From: Nepenthes gracilis
Taxonomy: Eukaryota > Streptophyta > Magnoliopsida > Caryophyllales > Nepenthaceae
Direction of reading: 5' to 3'
Length of the DNA stretch: 64,000 nucleotides
Assembly (NCBI GenBank): GCA_033239525.1
Contig: BSYO01000005.1
Span: 22,922,519 to 22,986,518 of the forward strand
Part shown: positions 32,651-45,849 of the stretch, piece by piece
Position numbering within the stretch: position 1 is the stretch's first letter
Layout: each line of letters starts with the position of its first letter
Notes under the pieces: model-generated
The model's input: only the letters and a program-made list of their open reading frames with translations
Database searches by the model: none
What the model was told of the DNA's origin: nothing
Position numbers and translations under genes: made by a program

Positions 32651-35600
32651 AAAATTTCGTCCTCAAAATCTGACGAACCTTAAGATTTACAATTAGGAAA
32701 ATCCTTTCAGAATTCCTTCTTCACGATCCTACGTCACATTCTTGATCGAACAACTTATCCAAGGGGGCCCTTATCACAAGACGAATTCCTAGTCTTCAAA
32801 ACAGCTTAACCCAAATACTTACTGATTTCCTCAGCTATAGATACAAGGGAGATTTCATTACAATTACTAGAACTCCCGAAGCGGCCTAAAATAATGCTGG
32901 GCATTCCTCCGGCCCAATTCGATACTTTAAGTGAACCAATGAACTTCCACTTCATTTCATTCCAAGCCTCAAAAAGGGTTCTGTCACAGGGGATCTCAAC
33001 CTCATTCTGAAATCTCTGGGCCATGGGCCCACAATGCTTCCGCTGCGCTATTCTGATTAAGTTTGACTAATATTTTGATATATTCCTTAAATCACAATCA
33101 AATTTTAAGGTCTAAATAATTTATTTTTTCGCCACTTCATTATTAAGTTGACAAGCTGACATATTCTTCAAAATACATAGCCCATGGCACACACCCAGAA
33201 TATACGGCAACCCTGATTGAAACAATCCTAGGATAGCCATACCACGAAGACGAATCCCACAATCCTCAAACTATAGCTACATTCAAAACTACAATTATAA
33301 CGATCACCCAAAGATTCAACAAAGCTTTAGATCATTCTCCCCGTAACCTCAGAATCCAATTACTGAGTAATCTCAAGATCCTGTTAGCAAACCAATAAGC
33401 CAACTAATCTAATCCGAATACATCTTCAATGATTTTCGATAAGTGGGTCACTCTAATTGTCCTAAAACAACACCATAATGACTTCATATTTCATAAATTC
33501 ATAGCTCCAATACATCGAATACGATTCTGTCTCCCAATTTAAGAATATGACATCCTATCACTCGAGTATTTGTGCCTACTCTCAATTTACCTTTAACATC
33601 TCCTACGAAGCTTCGAAGACATATTAAGTCTAAAGACTCCCGATTTCAATTGTCAACATTGATTTTCGCTTTCCTTAAAAGCACCGAGGTTCACCCTCCC
33701 ACTCTTTAAACATATCTGTCCACATGTAATATCGTATGATCATCTTTCCTTCATGACACAACTATTCTGGCTCTTAAAATTTTAGATAATGGCTATCTTC
33801 AAAGGCAATACCCATAAGTTTTCAAAGCGAAAACTTCAATTGCTAATTCCGACCTACACGTGGACTAATTCCAATTATGAACTTCTCCCCCACTTAATCC
33901 GAGGGTAGCTACCAATCATGATGTGAGAGTAACATAATCCTATCCTTTTTTAAAAGCATTACATTCTATGATAACTTACCAGACTCATCAGGGGCCAACC
34001 CAAATGACATGGACGTTAATTAACCCTTTTTATTCCCCAAAAACTACCTTTTATCTTTCGTTCTAATAATTACAAATCTCTTCTAAGCCAAACATCTCAC
34101 TAACATTGTAATTCTCGAGAAATACTTGTCTAATCACTAAATAACTTCGGTTATACCTAAGATGACCATACGCTTCCATGACACTAAAAAGTCTTTCCAA
34201 TTTGCCATCGCTAAAGGTCTTATGGATTTCAAAATAATGCTACCAAAGGGCCACAAGCTTAATAAGGCATTTCATCAAACTAAACTCACAATCTCTTCTC
34301 AGTGGGGCATACGAATAAGCAGCCATTCACAATCTATGACATAATCTTCAAACAGAGTACATACACCCTGTATTCTTTTGAATTCATTAATGAAGTCGTC
34401 TCAACACGGGCCCGAATATGGCCGAAAGATCCAACCTATAAAATTTCATGAAACGCCAACGAACCTACAAAACCCAAATGGCGTTTCTGGATTTCGTAGT
34501 AGCCATATCTTTGTCCTGATCTTTCCTCGAATACCGCCAAGGCTACACCCTCCATTAATACTCAATTAATATACTATGGACTCAAATCAATCTTAGAAAT
34601 CATCAAACCTTTACAACAGCCCACGTAATTCACCTATTCATTCACAATATCCGCTTATCAAATCATTAATCTCCTAGGCAACCCCATTTTCTAAATTCAT
34701 GAACAACCTTATCGGTCTGTCTTATTTACCTCGAAGGTTCAAGAGTATTTCACAACGACACAAAACCAATACTTCCTTGACTCTGCATGGAATCCTCAAT
34801 GATCGGATCGATTTCGACGCAACATCGAATTACCAATCAAAAGATAAGTCAGCCTAATCTTTCTTTCGGTAACCTCCTCAAATATTCACACGGCCGAAGC
34901 CCCTCAATGACCACAAAATAACCTCTAGATGTGGTCGCATATACGAATTGGACTTAGAGCAGATCCCCATTAAATGATCTACTAGAAAGATGACATCAAT
35001 CTCCTGATATCTCAATCAATTCAAACTTATGCTTCAAATCCCACAGCCTGAATGCAGGATGTTATCTCTTTACCAATCCAACCAAAGCTAGCACAGTGAT
35101 TCATCCACCAAATTACTACTAATATCAGATTAAAACTTAATACCTTAGCTAACTCAAGTTCATACCCCAAAATCGCAAAATTCAATTGGAAGACATAATA
35201 TACTTACCATTCCAATTCATATCGACTTGACGACTTACTCACCAAATCATCCATAATGTCACATTAAGATTGGCACCTCAAAATGGTTCAGATTAACCTA
35301 ACCAATTGTGTCTACGAACCCAAGAAAATGTCACAACCCTCGATACCTTCTGTATCAAGTCCAAATCCTTAAATAAACAAACAAACTTAGGAATCACAAA
35401 AATTATATATATTCGGGATCCGAAACGATATCGGTGCTGTGACATCAAAATTGAGAAATCTCGCCTTCCATCACGGTAATTAACACATTTTCCTTATGCG
35501 CCATCACCACCAAAACTCCGATCCAAGGCTCAGACTTCTTCACTGCCAGGCCAAAGGATACGAACTATCCTTAATCCAGTGACCAAACTATCTACGATTT

Positions 35601-37243
35601 AGATCATAGTCCCAAAATCTCTTCGAGAAGACATTTATCCAAGATTCATCCATGGACATCCATCTTGATATATATCTTTTATTCTCCCGAATACTGGGTC
35701 ACCTTTGTCGCTATTACAAAGCCTAGGTCTTCTAATTACACATAACTCAAAAATACAACGCAAAGAAGGCTTAGAATCCCCAAAACAAAACCAAGCTACA
35801 ATATCAAACCCAAGAGCCTTACCTCTTATCACAACAAGCAACACTTAACACCTTGAGTTAATACCTTAGAACCCTGATTTAAAACACTGGACCTCTTCAC
35901 CGTCCATCCTTGGATAAGAACATTCCTCAATCTTACAATCAAATTGACTACAATTGGAATTATGCTTCTTAAGTTGTCGGGAAGAATACCTTATCGATTA
36001 AAGAACACCCATGCATATATCCTACAATACTTCTTATCTTCCCGAGCATTAGGCTACCACAAACACCATTCAATACTTATGATCCATGTCTCAATTTCCA
36101 CAGAAGTCCAAGTCACTTAGAATCCAAACACTTAACCGTTATTCATCACACTTGCTAGGTTGATCAGGCAACACTTCCTAGCATATTACTAGCCTCTGAA
36201 TCTCAATCTAGAGCCAATCAAACTTGAACCTTAACCCAACACCAATTAACCTAGGCCTCGAATCATCACTAATCAATTCAAACACTAAGTCGACACTAAT
36301 GAAATTAAAATCTCAAGGTGCCTTCTTACAGCTCTTATTGACCTCACGGTCGACCACTACCCTGAGTAATCCCTTGCCTAAAATCATGTTACTTCTTAGG
36401 ACCACAAACATCACAAGATTATTAACCTCCAATAATCAGATTAGAGGGAGGGGCTAAGATTGCCATATTTCAAAATTAACTCCTTAATGCCAAGACTTAA
36501 GCATTCTTTCTAATCCTAACTACTTCATCTTATTGCAACATGGGACAAATTAACCAGAATCCTCAAACCTAAGTAAATCATCCTACGCCTATATTCAGCA
36601 TCAACTAGCTAAATCCCCCATACCTTAATCTACCTATTTCGACCAACTCTTAAATGATCCTAAGCTTCTACATACGATTTAGATCAAACCTAAGGCTTCC
36701 ATTTTCTCAGATATCAATTGTGACGGATCGGATTATTTTTCTTAAATAACCTCCTTCAATAGTAACATAAACTAATGCCCATAATTTAAAATTATAGATT
36801 CTGTAAAAATTTTGGTGAGTTTCCTCTATAATTAGACAAAAATTAAAAATACAACCTATTAGAATAAACCAGTACAAGTACACAACTATCCAATAATCAA
36901 TATTTTAGCCTATAACACAATACACATGATCACAATAGTCATACTATCCATGGCTCCAACACAGTATTTCTATCTACCGTATTGAGTCTAAAGAGACACC
37001 GTTTAGGACTAAACAAAATCCAAAATATCAAATATTATTGCGGAAGCATAACTAAATTCAGAAACCTACGAAAGCATGCAATAACCATAAAATAATGACA
37101 AACCACATTAATCTAATTAGATTGTTTACATTCTATTGCAACAGACGTATCCAAATCTTTAAGCCTTCGACATCCAGCTAATCTCCTCAAGCAAGTGTCT
37201 CTCCTTCTTTTAACTAATCAGGCGCTTGCTTAATATTCTTATC
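32651..37243. other. Non-coding interior of element X
   Basis: About 4.6 kb, C/A-rich on the plus strand, with no open frame longer than about 75 codons that makes sense. No motif of gag, protease, RT or integrase is seen on either strand. A phrase GATATCGGTGCTGTGACA at about 35432-35449 looks like an LTR end and may mark a small nested fragment. The PBS next to the right LTR is not recognisable: the element strand reads GATAAGAATATTAAGCAAGC after CCTTCCA. Confidence 0.5.
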
Positions 37244-39355
37244 TGGAAGGAAAAATAGTGAGTGAGCGTACAGCACAACAAATATAATCATACATCACTA
37301 ATAGCATATAACAGTGAAAACAATAACTAGATTGGGGAAACATATAATCTCAACAATAAGGAATTATGAGAAGAAAAGGGGACATCAGGGATCATTTAGT
37401 TCACATGTTCACACTGGTTACGTTTATTCATTTTCATTACTTTTATTAATCTTTGCGGACCCGAACTAATAGGTCGTACTAACCAACGATGTGAGAGAAC
37501 GAGAAAAGAAATGTGTCTACTATACATTCTAAAGCACTGCTACAATTTAGATCTGTAACACTTGACTATCGGCTACATTTTAGGTCTACAGCACTCGACC
37601 ATCGGCTATATTTTAGGCCTGCAGCACTCGGCCATCTCAATTCGCCCTATATCCCCAAGGGACTAGGGCAATCCTCGTTCTTTCACAGTAGTATTCTAAG
37701 ACGTACCATGAACATCATCTACTCCCCCGAGCAACAAGAATACATGGCCAAGCATTCCTCGGGCTCACACCGTGATGGGCATTGTAAGTCAGAGAATACT
37801 ACCCAACAGTATAAGTCCATGGTCCTAGTTTCAAGATTAATCTTAATCCTTTGAGGGAGAATCCACCATTTGACATATACATTTTCTGATCGAAAAATCA
37901 CATTCCAATTACATATCTCCATCCAGGAGATCAAATCCATCATATTACACTTTGTAGATTCCCTTCCATTTACTTCCTCAATTCTCATCTTTCTGTGGGA
38001 TTTAATCCCTTGTAACAATTCAATTCAAGTTCACAAGAGAGTTTGAAATTTCTTACCTCCGATGGTCAGCTATCATCTTAGAAGCCTCCGGGACGCATTC
38101 CCTTACTTCCGGTGCACAAATACATATTTTCGGGCTTACATTTACATTTAAACAATTAGGCATAATTTTCATAATAATTAAATGGGGACAAAGAATGCAA
38201 ATTTACACTTTATTTTTGGATAAATAGTGTCAGGCCACTTTTAGAGGGCTCGGACGCCAAGAACGGGTCCAATCTTGCAAGATCGATTGTCCGATCGACA
38301 TATATACACATTTGGGACATGGTGATTCATATTTTGAGGTCGATTCAACATAATACGAAGGTGGAAGCATGCAAATTTTTCATTTATTTTCGGATGAACA
38401 GTAACAGTGCACATTTAGAGGATTCAGACGCCACGAACGGGTCGAAACATTCGAGAACGATTGTACGGCTGATACATATACATAATTGGGACGTGGTGAT
38501 TCACATTTTGGGGTCAAGTTAACAAAATACCGAGGAAAAATGGGAAACCCCCAATTCACATGGGTTAGGGTTTGGTGGAACTCCACTGAACGAATCGGTG
38601 AGCAAATCGAAAATAAATTACATAATCATTGGTCTCAAAGCACGGGTAATATATTTTTCATGTTTTGGGTGGGTATAGATATGAAAATACCCAATGAAAA
38701 ATGAATAAATATCGAGATAGAAAAGCTAGTGAGTATGAGAACACTTGCCTCGACGCGTATTACCACTTTTATAACTAGCTCTCAGACGGATTTGGACTCC
38801 ACGGCCTTGATTTCCTACTTTCTCTCTCTAGAATTGGCACCCTCTCACCCTCTAGAAAGGTTTGGTGGTGTGGAAAAATAAAAATCGCGAAGCAGCAAGC
38901 GGCTTTAAAATGGCCTGGCGCTCGAGTGCGCAGAAAGCGCGCGATGAGCGTAGCCCAATTGCCCGGGTCGGGCTCGAGCATGCTATGAGCGCAGCCAATC
39001 TGGATTTTTTGCTCGCCATGGGCTTAAGCCCACGGAGGGTGCGGGTCAGCCCCGCAACAAGCCCATTTCGCGTTTTCACTGTTTGGGACTCGTTTTGACC
39101 ATTCTAACCCAATTTTTCACATCCTTGGACCTTGCTTTTGATTATATAACCTTAATAAGTCATGATTATCATAATTTAAAATCTGAAATCTTATTTACGA
39201 ATTAACATTTTATGGCTTATAATTTTTGTTCCCGATTTACTAATTCTGGTTTTTTAAACTTTTGAATCCGATTCCTCCCATACCTTTTGACCATAATTCA
39301 CCTATGTTAACTTAATTTTCTTCTAATTATTATATTCTTAACCCGAAACCTCACA
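37244..39355 (-). mobile_element. 5' LTR of element X
   Basis: Runs from TGGAAGG to ACCTCACA and is collinear with 30519-32633 throughout, including the three 33-bp units (37541-37639). From about 37671 it is also collinear with the truncated copy at 52921-54608, to which it is more similar at the right end (CCCGAAACCTCACAACCAC in both). Confidence 0.78.
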
Positions 39356-40222
39356 ACCACAGGCTTCGGTCATAGGCCTTAACTATCGGCTTCGGCTATG
39401 ATTGTTCTCCCGGAATGAGAACTATGAAAATTTGGGCTTAAGAGCAGAAATCCCAAAGAAAATAAAAAGCTAAGAACAAGTTTTCCGTATGAATTGATAA
39501 GATAAGGAATTTGAAAGGAAGAGAAAAGATTGAATGGAATTCTGAAGGTTTTACTTTTATACATGTCTTTGGATCTATTAATTGTCGTTCTTTCGTGCAC
39601 ATGTTTATGTACATATATATCGTTATATTTTGAAGATGAAGTTGCATGTTTCTTAATGTTTTTATGTGCCTTACTGAGCTTTAGCTTACCCTTGCTATTT
39701 TTCTCACTCCAGATGAGTATGAGTGGTACCCGTTGAGGCAGGGTAGAAGATTTGAGTCAGCTAGGCTCGAAGACGATGAAGATGACCTTATGAACTTAGT
39801 TTTGTAGCATTGGGATTTCTGATAGAATATTTTGTATTTATGATGAATTTTGTTCATAGACCTTTGCATATGATGATGTTGATGATAAGGAAATACCCAT
39901 AGCATAGTTTCTACTGTATTGATGAATATATATGCTTTCGTAGGTGTTCATGGTTAGTTTGGATACCTAGTGGCATCTACTCTGATCCAACGTTGTACCG
40001 GAGTTATAACGTTGGTGCCACGTGAACTTTTGTGGCATTTGGATCCTGTTTGTTGTTGACGGATATGTTGTGGTAGACTTTATGATTTCTTTTGGGTCCC
40101 TTGTTGGGATTTTAGTGGATTGTTTATATTGTATAGAATATTTAAAGGTTTTATATTGGGTCGACATCCGTATTTCAAAGGAAACTCTGCTGGATTTTTT
40201 ATTAGAAATACGGGATATCACA
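39356..40222. mobile_element. LTR-like sequence between X and T2
   Basis: Ends in GGGATATCACA, an LTR-type end, and contains TAACGTTGGTGCCACGTGAA and GTGGTAGACTTTATGA. The matching block in the second unit is 54609-55474. A short readable stretch at about 39710-39807 (DEYEWYPLRQGRRF, then EDDEDDLMNL) follows a CACTCCAG acceptor-like site and is kept in both copies, apart from a few changes. It may be a leader exon of the parent element. The family is not identified. Confidence 0.4.
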
Positions 40223-40380
40223 ATTACCATGAATCCTTGGGCCTTAATGGACTCCACGGCCATTATTCCGCTTGGACCGAGTTGGCCATCTTTGCCTCCG
40301 CAGTACAAGGGCCCAACTCATGGAAGGGAGTCTTACAACTCGGCCTTGGATATCAGTACCCATCATTAACCCCTTATGCC
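40223..40380 (-). mobile_element. Remnant 3' LTR and PPT of T2
   Basis: CCTTGGGCCTTAATGG through GTACCCATCA (to 40365) resembles the distal end of the T1 LTR. It is followed by TTAACCCCTTATGCC (40366-40380), the degraded PPT on the opposite strand. The rest of the LTR is absent, cut where the neighbouring LTR-like block ends in ATATCACA. Confidence 0.6.
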
Positions 40381-41245
40381 AAGATGTTTGAGAACTTCGA
40401 CCTTTTGACATGTCTATTGGCCATGGAAATATCTCGAGTGTCATGTGAGGCTATTCTCCACCAGAAATCCGCTCGTACATTTGTTCTGCGTTCACTGTTT
40501 CGTTGTAGCCTAATACTGGCACATGTTACTTTCTCACAAATGTCCGAGGACATTGTTAAGAACGAAATTCCGAGAATATTTTTCAAAGCAACAGTCTGAC
40601 CAAAAAGTCCAAAAACTCTTTGAGGTCATTAGTCTAGTCCAAATGTCCAAGGATTTTCTTTGAGTCTGAGACAGTGGCGCTCATCACCAACTGGTTGTCA
40701 TTGCCATATGCGTCCGAGACAAATAATATCCTCAGGCATTATTGAGACCAATAACCTCATCAATATCCGTCCGAGGACTTCCGTTTTTGTCTGCAGGTGC
40801 ACTTCTCATTCCCAAGCGCAAACTCTTCAAGTGTTCGCGAACATTTAATCAAATGGCTTTGCGAGAACCCATCGGACGAAGCGATTATAGTCCGACAACT
40901 GAGAAAAAAGCGCCCGAGGATATTGCCGGGACCAACGGCTTGACCAGGCGTTGTCCGTGGAATCTCTCCCTAGGACCGAGGCACTTGCATGTGCCGCCAA
41001 TTGGCGCATTAATTGCACATTAATTGCTACCTTGGGAAGAGGAGGGCCATCATTGCCTGCAACCTGTAGGGAGTCGACACATGGCCAGGTAATTAATGAG
41101 GTGTGGTTTTTGAATTTTTTGGCCATTTAAGTTACTCTTCACGTTTCCTTTGCCATTTCATTTGCACATCTCAAAATTCTAAGTGCTCTTACAGAAGCTC
41201 TCTGCAATTTTCACACTCTTCTTGGCAATCTCTTTCTTCTTTTTC

Positions 41246-43216
41246 ATGTTTCCATATTTTTCAACAGCTCTTGGAGTGAAGGATGTTGCTTCCACACTTT
41301 CCCTCGAAGACCTTGACACCATTTGAGCGAGATACAGGATTTCGAGCTCGATAGCCATGGTAGTTCCTAGTGTGTATGAGAGAGCATGCTCACCTCCAAA
41401 TAGGTTTATTACCGTTTATGAAATCCATCTTAAAGGTGGTCTTTGATATCCTATGGCTCTGGAGTTCTTCAAGATTATGAGGGACCTCAAAGTCCCTGTG
41501 GTGAGGCTTCAACCCATCGTTGTCACGTATCTGATCTCTCTTTGTGTTTTCGCTCACTGCCATAAGAAAATCATCGATTCTATGGCATTGAAGGTTATCT
41601 TGAAGTTTCGTTCACAGGTAGGACTGGATTATGATTTTTCCTTGCCCCAAATTCGTCGCCATTAGTAGGGGAAATCTTGATTCCACCAAATGATGGAACA
41701 TAAGTTCTTTTTCCTTTGTGTCCATCCTCACTGGGCCATTCCTAATGAGTGGGGGAATGTGGAGCCCAATCTGTGTAAGGACGCCACGGCTGGTGAGAAT
41801 GAAGGGGTGAAGGACTTTGCGGATTTGCTAATATCCAACCTGAGCTCCTTCAAAGAGAACAAGAAGAATAGATAGCTGATATCTGAGTACTTAGAGAAAG
41901 CCAAGTGGGAGTCTTAACCTAAGGTCTCTAGCGTCCCTTCTGTTCCTCCGAAGAAGAAGCAAAAGGCTCTGAGGATTAATGAGCCGTCCGAGCGGACAAA
42001 GAAAAGCTGTCGGACTGAAACTTCAAAACGTTCGACGGCAATTGTTGAGTACTCCTCATCTAATGACGATAAAGCCACTATTGGGTAGCTAGTGAGAAAA
42101 AAGAGGCTAGTCTGGGCACTGAAGATGTCAGACCTTCAGTTGCTGTTGAGCCTACCGAGCAGCCATCTGAAGCCGTGGGCCTGTCCGTGAAGCCACCTGT
42201 TGCCCTTCCTTCTCTTTATGAGCCCATGCCTGACATCCCTTCCATTTTTACTGGAGAAGTCTCGGATTGGATGGATAATCCATCTGAGGACATTGCCAAG
42301 GAACAGGTAGAGGGGGAGATTGAGGCAACTCAGGCCAAGGAAGTAGCGATGATGACTATAATGACAACTGCTGAGATTGTTGAGGCCGAGGAAAGCTGGG
42401 CCACAAAGTTGCCCACTACTGAGACTACTGAGCTCCCTTGCCTTACAATCCAAATTTATAGTCGATAGGGATTTCTGTCGGAGGCTTGTGAGGAGGTCCT
42501 GGTCAAGGACACCACAGGGACTTCACACTTTGCTGAAGCGAAGACTAGAGCTGTGGATCATTTTGAAGCAGCAGAGCCCTCAATCTTTGATTTTGGTGAA
42601 GTAGCCCCTGCGTCTGAGGCTAGGGTTAAGACTTCTGTGGCCGAGGAGGCAGCTGCTATGGCACTGGCCTAGTCCGCAGCCCCCAGAGAGGAGAGTTCAG
42701 CTAGGAGTTTTCTCATCTCTAAGGTACTTCTCTACCATTCCTCAGGCTCTTTGTTCACTTCCGTCCATGCCTTAATTACCTATTTTTCTTTTACAGTTTT
42801 GTGAGCTGGCTGGCAGTGTTGGCCGGATTATTGGCGATGCCGCCAAGACTTGCTTTGATTAGGAGACCTTCAGGGCTTCAGGGGAGCATGCCAAAAGTCT
42901 TGAGCTTAAGCTTGCTAAAGTCAAGAGCCGAATCTCTTTTCTTGAGGATTCGCTAAGAGTCGGAGAGCAGCAGCACACCTCCCTTGAAGAATCTCTAAGG
43001 GCTCAAGAGCAATTGAACATCTCTCTCCAAGGCAGGAATCTCCAGTTGGAGGAGGAGCTCAGGACCTCACTGAAACCTGAGGACATCGGACTGGCTCTGG
43101 ATTGCAAGTATTGGGATGCCATCAAGATGTGCCGTCGTGTAATGAAGATTTTGTGCCCGAGGTTTCCTACTAGTTTGTTTGATCCGAGGAATGCCACAAC
43201 ACAACGCCAGGACTGA
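41246..43216 (+). pseudogene. Antisense ORF of T2 (PF04195-like)
   Basis: An ATG at 41246 leads into FSTALGVKDVASTLSLEDLD, ERACSPPN, a GGL/YPMALEFF segment and VRLQPIVVTYLISLCVFAHC. A later block has FFLCVHPHWAIPNEWGNVEP and KDFADLLISNLSSFKENKKN. The acidic linker and the intron 42724-42796 follow, then FCELAGSVGRIIGDAA and a long coiled coil (LELKLAKVKSRISFLEDSLR), ending at TGA 43214-43216. Stops: TGA for Arg near 41325, TGA near 41446 (shared with T3), and TAG after KKNR near 41872. The gene product has no known role. The layout equals that of T1. Confidence 0.8.
42724..42796 (+). other. GT-AG intron of the T2 antisense gene
   Basis: TCTAAG/GTACTTC to TTTTACAG, 73 bp. Position and borders match the introns in T1 and T3. 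Confidence 0.75.
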
Positions 43217-43384
43217 TCTGATTGGTCTCCCAAAATGATGTGGGACTCCTGGCCCTTCTCAGCTAGGACCTTTCAGCCAACTTGAATCTTCAGAGTAGCC
43301 AGGAGCTTCAGAGCAGCCAGGAGCTTTGGAGTAGTATTGTGTTATTTTTTTCGTTATATATTCTTATTGTACATTCAATATATG

Positions 43385-43390
43385 AATAAA
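43385..43390 (+). terminator. AATAAA polyadenylation signal (T2 antisense gene)
   Basis: AATAAA about 170 bp past the stop codon. The matching site in T3 is at 58651-58656. Confidence 0.5.
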
Positions 43391-43584
43391 ATTCATCTTT
43401 GGTACAATCTTTCTCCTTTTCCTTAGATTGTTTATATGCTTGATTCTTTATTGGACTCGTTCCTTTAGAAAATTTTATCCTTTATGAGCGAAGCGGCCGA
43501 ATGTTTTTATCATCGTTGGTTGAAAATGCAACCTCTAGGGTATTCGCATTCCTGCTGTCTTTAAGCCCCCTAAGTTTTTAAATT

Positions 43585-43800
43585 CAACCTCTTGCGGGCT
43601 GCTTAGCGTTGTTACTAAGTTTTGAATTCGACTTCAATGAGCCACTCAGACTTTACCGAGTTTTGTGAGTACGACCTCTAATAGGCCACTCGGACTTTGC
43701 CGAGTTTCTTGAGTATGACCTATAATGGGCCACTCATAATTTGTTGAGTTTTTAAGTCCGACTTCAATGAGTCGCTCGAACTTTGCCGAGTTTCTCTGAC
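43585..43800. repeat. Hairpin tandem array between convergent genes (T2)
   Basis: About five units of 40-44 bp read CGACTTCAATGAGCCACTCR followed by GACTTTRCCGAGTTT. The inner inverted repeat ACTCGG-actttg-CCGAGT corresponds to CTCGGA-tgaa-TCCGAG of T1, with different loop and outer bases. The location between the two converging transcripts is the same. Confidence 0.75.
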
Positions 43801-43983
43801 AAGTGAAAGGGATCCTTTCACTTGATTTTGGGGCGGCCTAAATCTTGTAGACTTGTGAAATAATATGAAAACACTCAATTGAATGCAGGACCACGAATAA
43901 GCAAGAGGAATTTTATTGCATTAACAAAACGTGGTACAAGCACTTTAAATGATGTATTTGACCCTACCTAGCCGCTTATACAT

Positions 43984-45030
43984 TCATTGATAGTATTTTT
44001 TGAGGTGAGAGGTGTTCTATATTTGAGGGACAAGTCTGCCTTCTTAGGTGTGCAACTTGTAGGACCCTTTTCGAATGACGGTTGAGACCAGGATTTGCCC
44101 TTCCCAATTGAAAAAAGTTTATTCCGACCGGTATCTTTACCCGTGGCCTCGACGCCCCTCAATACTAAGTATCCCACTTCAAACTTTCGTACCTTCACCA
44201 TCTTATTATAATATCTTACAACTCTCTGTTGGTGTTCCGCTGCACGCAGCCTTACCAGGTCTCGTGCTTCCTCGAGTATGTCAAGGTTTTCCCAAAGTTT
44301 CTAAGCTTTGTCACCCGGGTTGAAGCACTCAACCCAAAGACTAGGAAGTCCAACTTTCACCGGAATGGCTGCCTCAACCACGTGGAATAGGCTAAAGGGG
44401 GTTTCTTGCATTGGCTCCCTCGATGTTGTCTTGTACAACCACAAGACTTATTGCAGTTCGTGCACCCAAGAGCCCCCAGCATGCTCCAACTTGGTCTTTA
44501 GTCCATGTAATATTGTGTGGTTCATGACTTGTACTTGCCCATTGCGTTGCAGTTGCGTGACTGACGCATCAACAAACCTTATCCTCAAGTTGGTACAGTA
44601 TTTGGTGAATTGTTTCCCAGTAAATTAGGTACATTGTTAGTCAGGATACACTCAGAAATTTTAAACCTGCACACGATGTTCTGTTGGACAAACTCTGTTG
44701 CATTATGCTATGTTATTCATGCCAATGGTGTGACCTCGGCCTACTTTGTGAAGTAGTCAATTTCTACGATCAGGAATTTTCTTTTTCCAGTCGCTATTGA
44801 TAGAAGTCCGAGTATGTCAAGCCCCCATTAAGCAAAGGGCCAAGGCAATTGTAAAGCTCGAAGCTCCGTGTGAAGTTGGTGGGTGAGGTTCTCGTAGACT
44901 TTGCAAATCTCACATTTCTGTACGAAATTCATGGCGACATACTTCATGGATGGCCAATAGTACCCCTGCCTCATCAGCTTAAAGGTGAGATTTTTGTCCC
45001 AATATGGGATCCACATATTCCGATGTGCAC
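43984..45030 (-). pseudogene. T2 integrase (degenerate)
   Basis: The zinc module remains readable (LMRQGYYWPSMKYVAMNFVQ then KCEICKVY, 44990-44870), with the C-x2-C pair intact, unlike T1. In the core, IDYFTK is followed by a stop in place of Trp (about 44745). The VTDNG block has become LTNNVP (catalytic Asp to Asn, shared with T3), and the last catalytic Glu is Gln near 44535. The C-terminus KVRKFEVGYLVLRGVEATGK ends in HLKKYYQ and TGA at 43984-43986. Confidence 0.82.
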
Positions 45031-45033
45031 TTA

Positions 45034-45700
45034 TTAAAGGGCATAATCAACCTCCTCGGGAATGAGGCACCGCAGATAGGGGGCAGAGAACACGCACCGG
45101 TACAATTGGTCGTCCATGATAGTATACCAACCTGCTATCTTCTTCACTTTCTTGGCTTCATTCGCATCTTTAGGTAATGTCCCATCAGAAAAGTACCTTA
45201 AATAGGGAGTCATCCAATTGCTGACACTCGATAGCTGTATCACCTCTGGCTCGGGATCTTCTATGCTTGGCTTCTAAAGGATTTCGTGCATCCTTCGGAT
45301 ATATTGCTCTGGGTCTCCCGATGCTGCTACCTTTGCCAGTAAATCGGCCTTCCTGTTCTCTTCTCGGGGATGTGGAGTATTTCCACATTCTTGAAGTCCA
45401 AAGTTAAACTTTGGACCCTTGGAAGATACTTAGAGAGTTGTGGGTTGTTCATTTCGAAATGTCCGCGGACTCGGTTGACGACCAACTCGGAGTCACTGTA
45501 TACAACCAAACTTCTGGTCGAACATTCCCTAGCCAACCAGAGCTCTGCTAGCAATGCTTCGTGCTCCGCGGCGTTGTTGGTTACTGAAAATCCGAGGATC
45601 ATGGAATATTTTATCTCTGACCCCTCAGGTGTTCTCAGCACAATGCAAACTCCACAGCCATCCTTCATTGAAGAGCCATTCACTCACAGAGTCTATATTG
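45034..45700 (-). pseudogene. T2 archaeal-type RNase H domain and linker
   Basis: Motifs VNGSSMKDGCGV (near 45680), TNNAAEHEALLAELWLA, VVYSDSELVVNRVRGHF and the HIP end. The first catalytic Asp is Asn (codon at 45678-45680), whereas T3 keeps Asp. The frame breaks after HIPEKRTG. The linker to integrase (45243-45034) carries WMTPYLRYFSDGTLPKDANE and KKVKKIAGWYTIMDDQLYRC. Confidence 0.8.
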
Positions 45701-45849
45701 GTGCGTTGTAAGGCTCATCTGCGTCACGAAGGTCTGAAGCGCCTAGAGTCGGGATCGCCTTCTCGACGATGAAATCTGCCAATGCCTGATCTTTTAAGGC
45801 TGGCCTCGGGTAAAATTCTATGTCTGACTCTTCCAACTCAATGGCTCAT

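Larger units (their letters stand above)
30519..39355 (-). mobile_element. Long-LTR, gene-less gypsy-like element X (LARD-like)
   Basis: Two LTRs of about 2.1 kb in the same orientation (30519-32633 and 37244-39355) enclose 4.6 kb. Next to the left LTR the element strand reads GAGGACGAAATTTTAATAAG then TGGGGGAGAG and TTGTGAG. That is the pol-end and PPT style of Tekay/Del chromoviruses, so the orientation is minus. The interior shows no gag, RT, RNase H or integrase motif in any frame. This is the definition of a large retrotransposon derivative, which relies on proteins from other elements. No target duplication is found: the flanks are TCATC and ACCAC. The interior may instead be an extremely decayed coding region. 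Confidence 0.7.

Noticed and set aside
37200..37243. Initiator-Met or other tRNA PBS next to the X right LTR
   Set aside because: The bases after CCTTCCA on the element strand (GATAAGAATATTAAGC) match none of the common plant PBS forms.
30514..39360. Target-site duplication around element X
   Set aside because: TCATC on the left and ACCAC on the right do not match, so insertion ends cannot be proven this way.
40120..40599. 159-codon plus frame and its counterpart at 55372-55815
   Set aside because: They bridge the LTR-like block, the T2/T3 LTR remnant and the PPT, so they cannot be one ancestral gene; conservation reflects the duplication.
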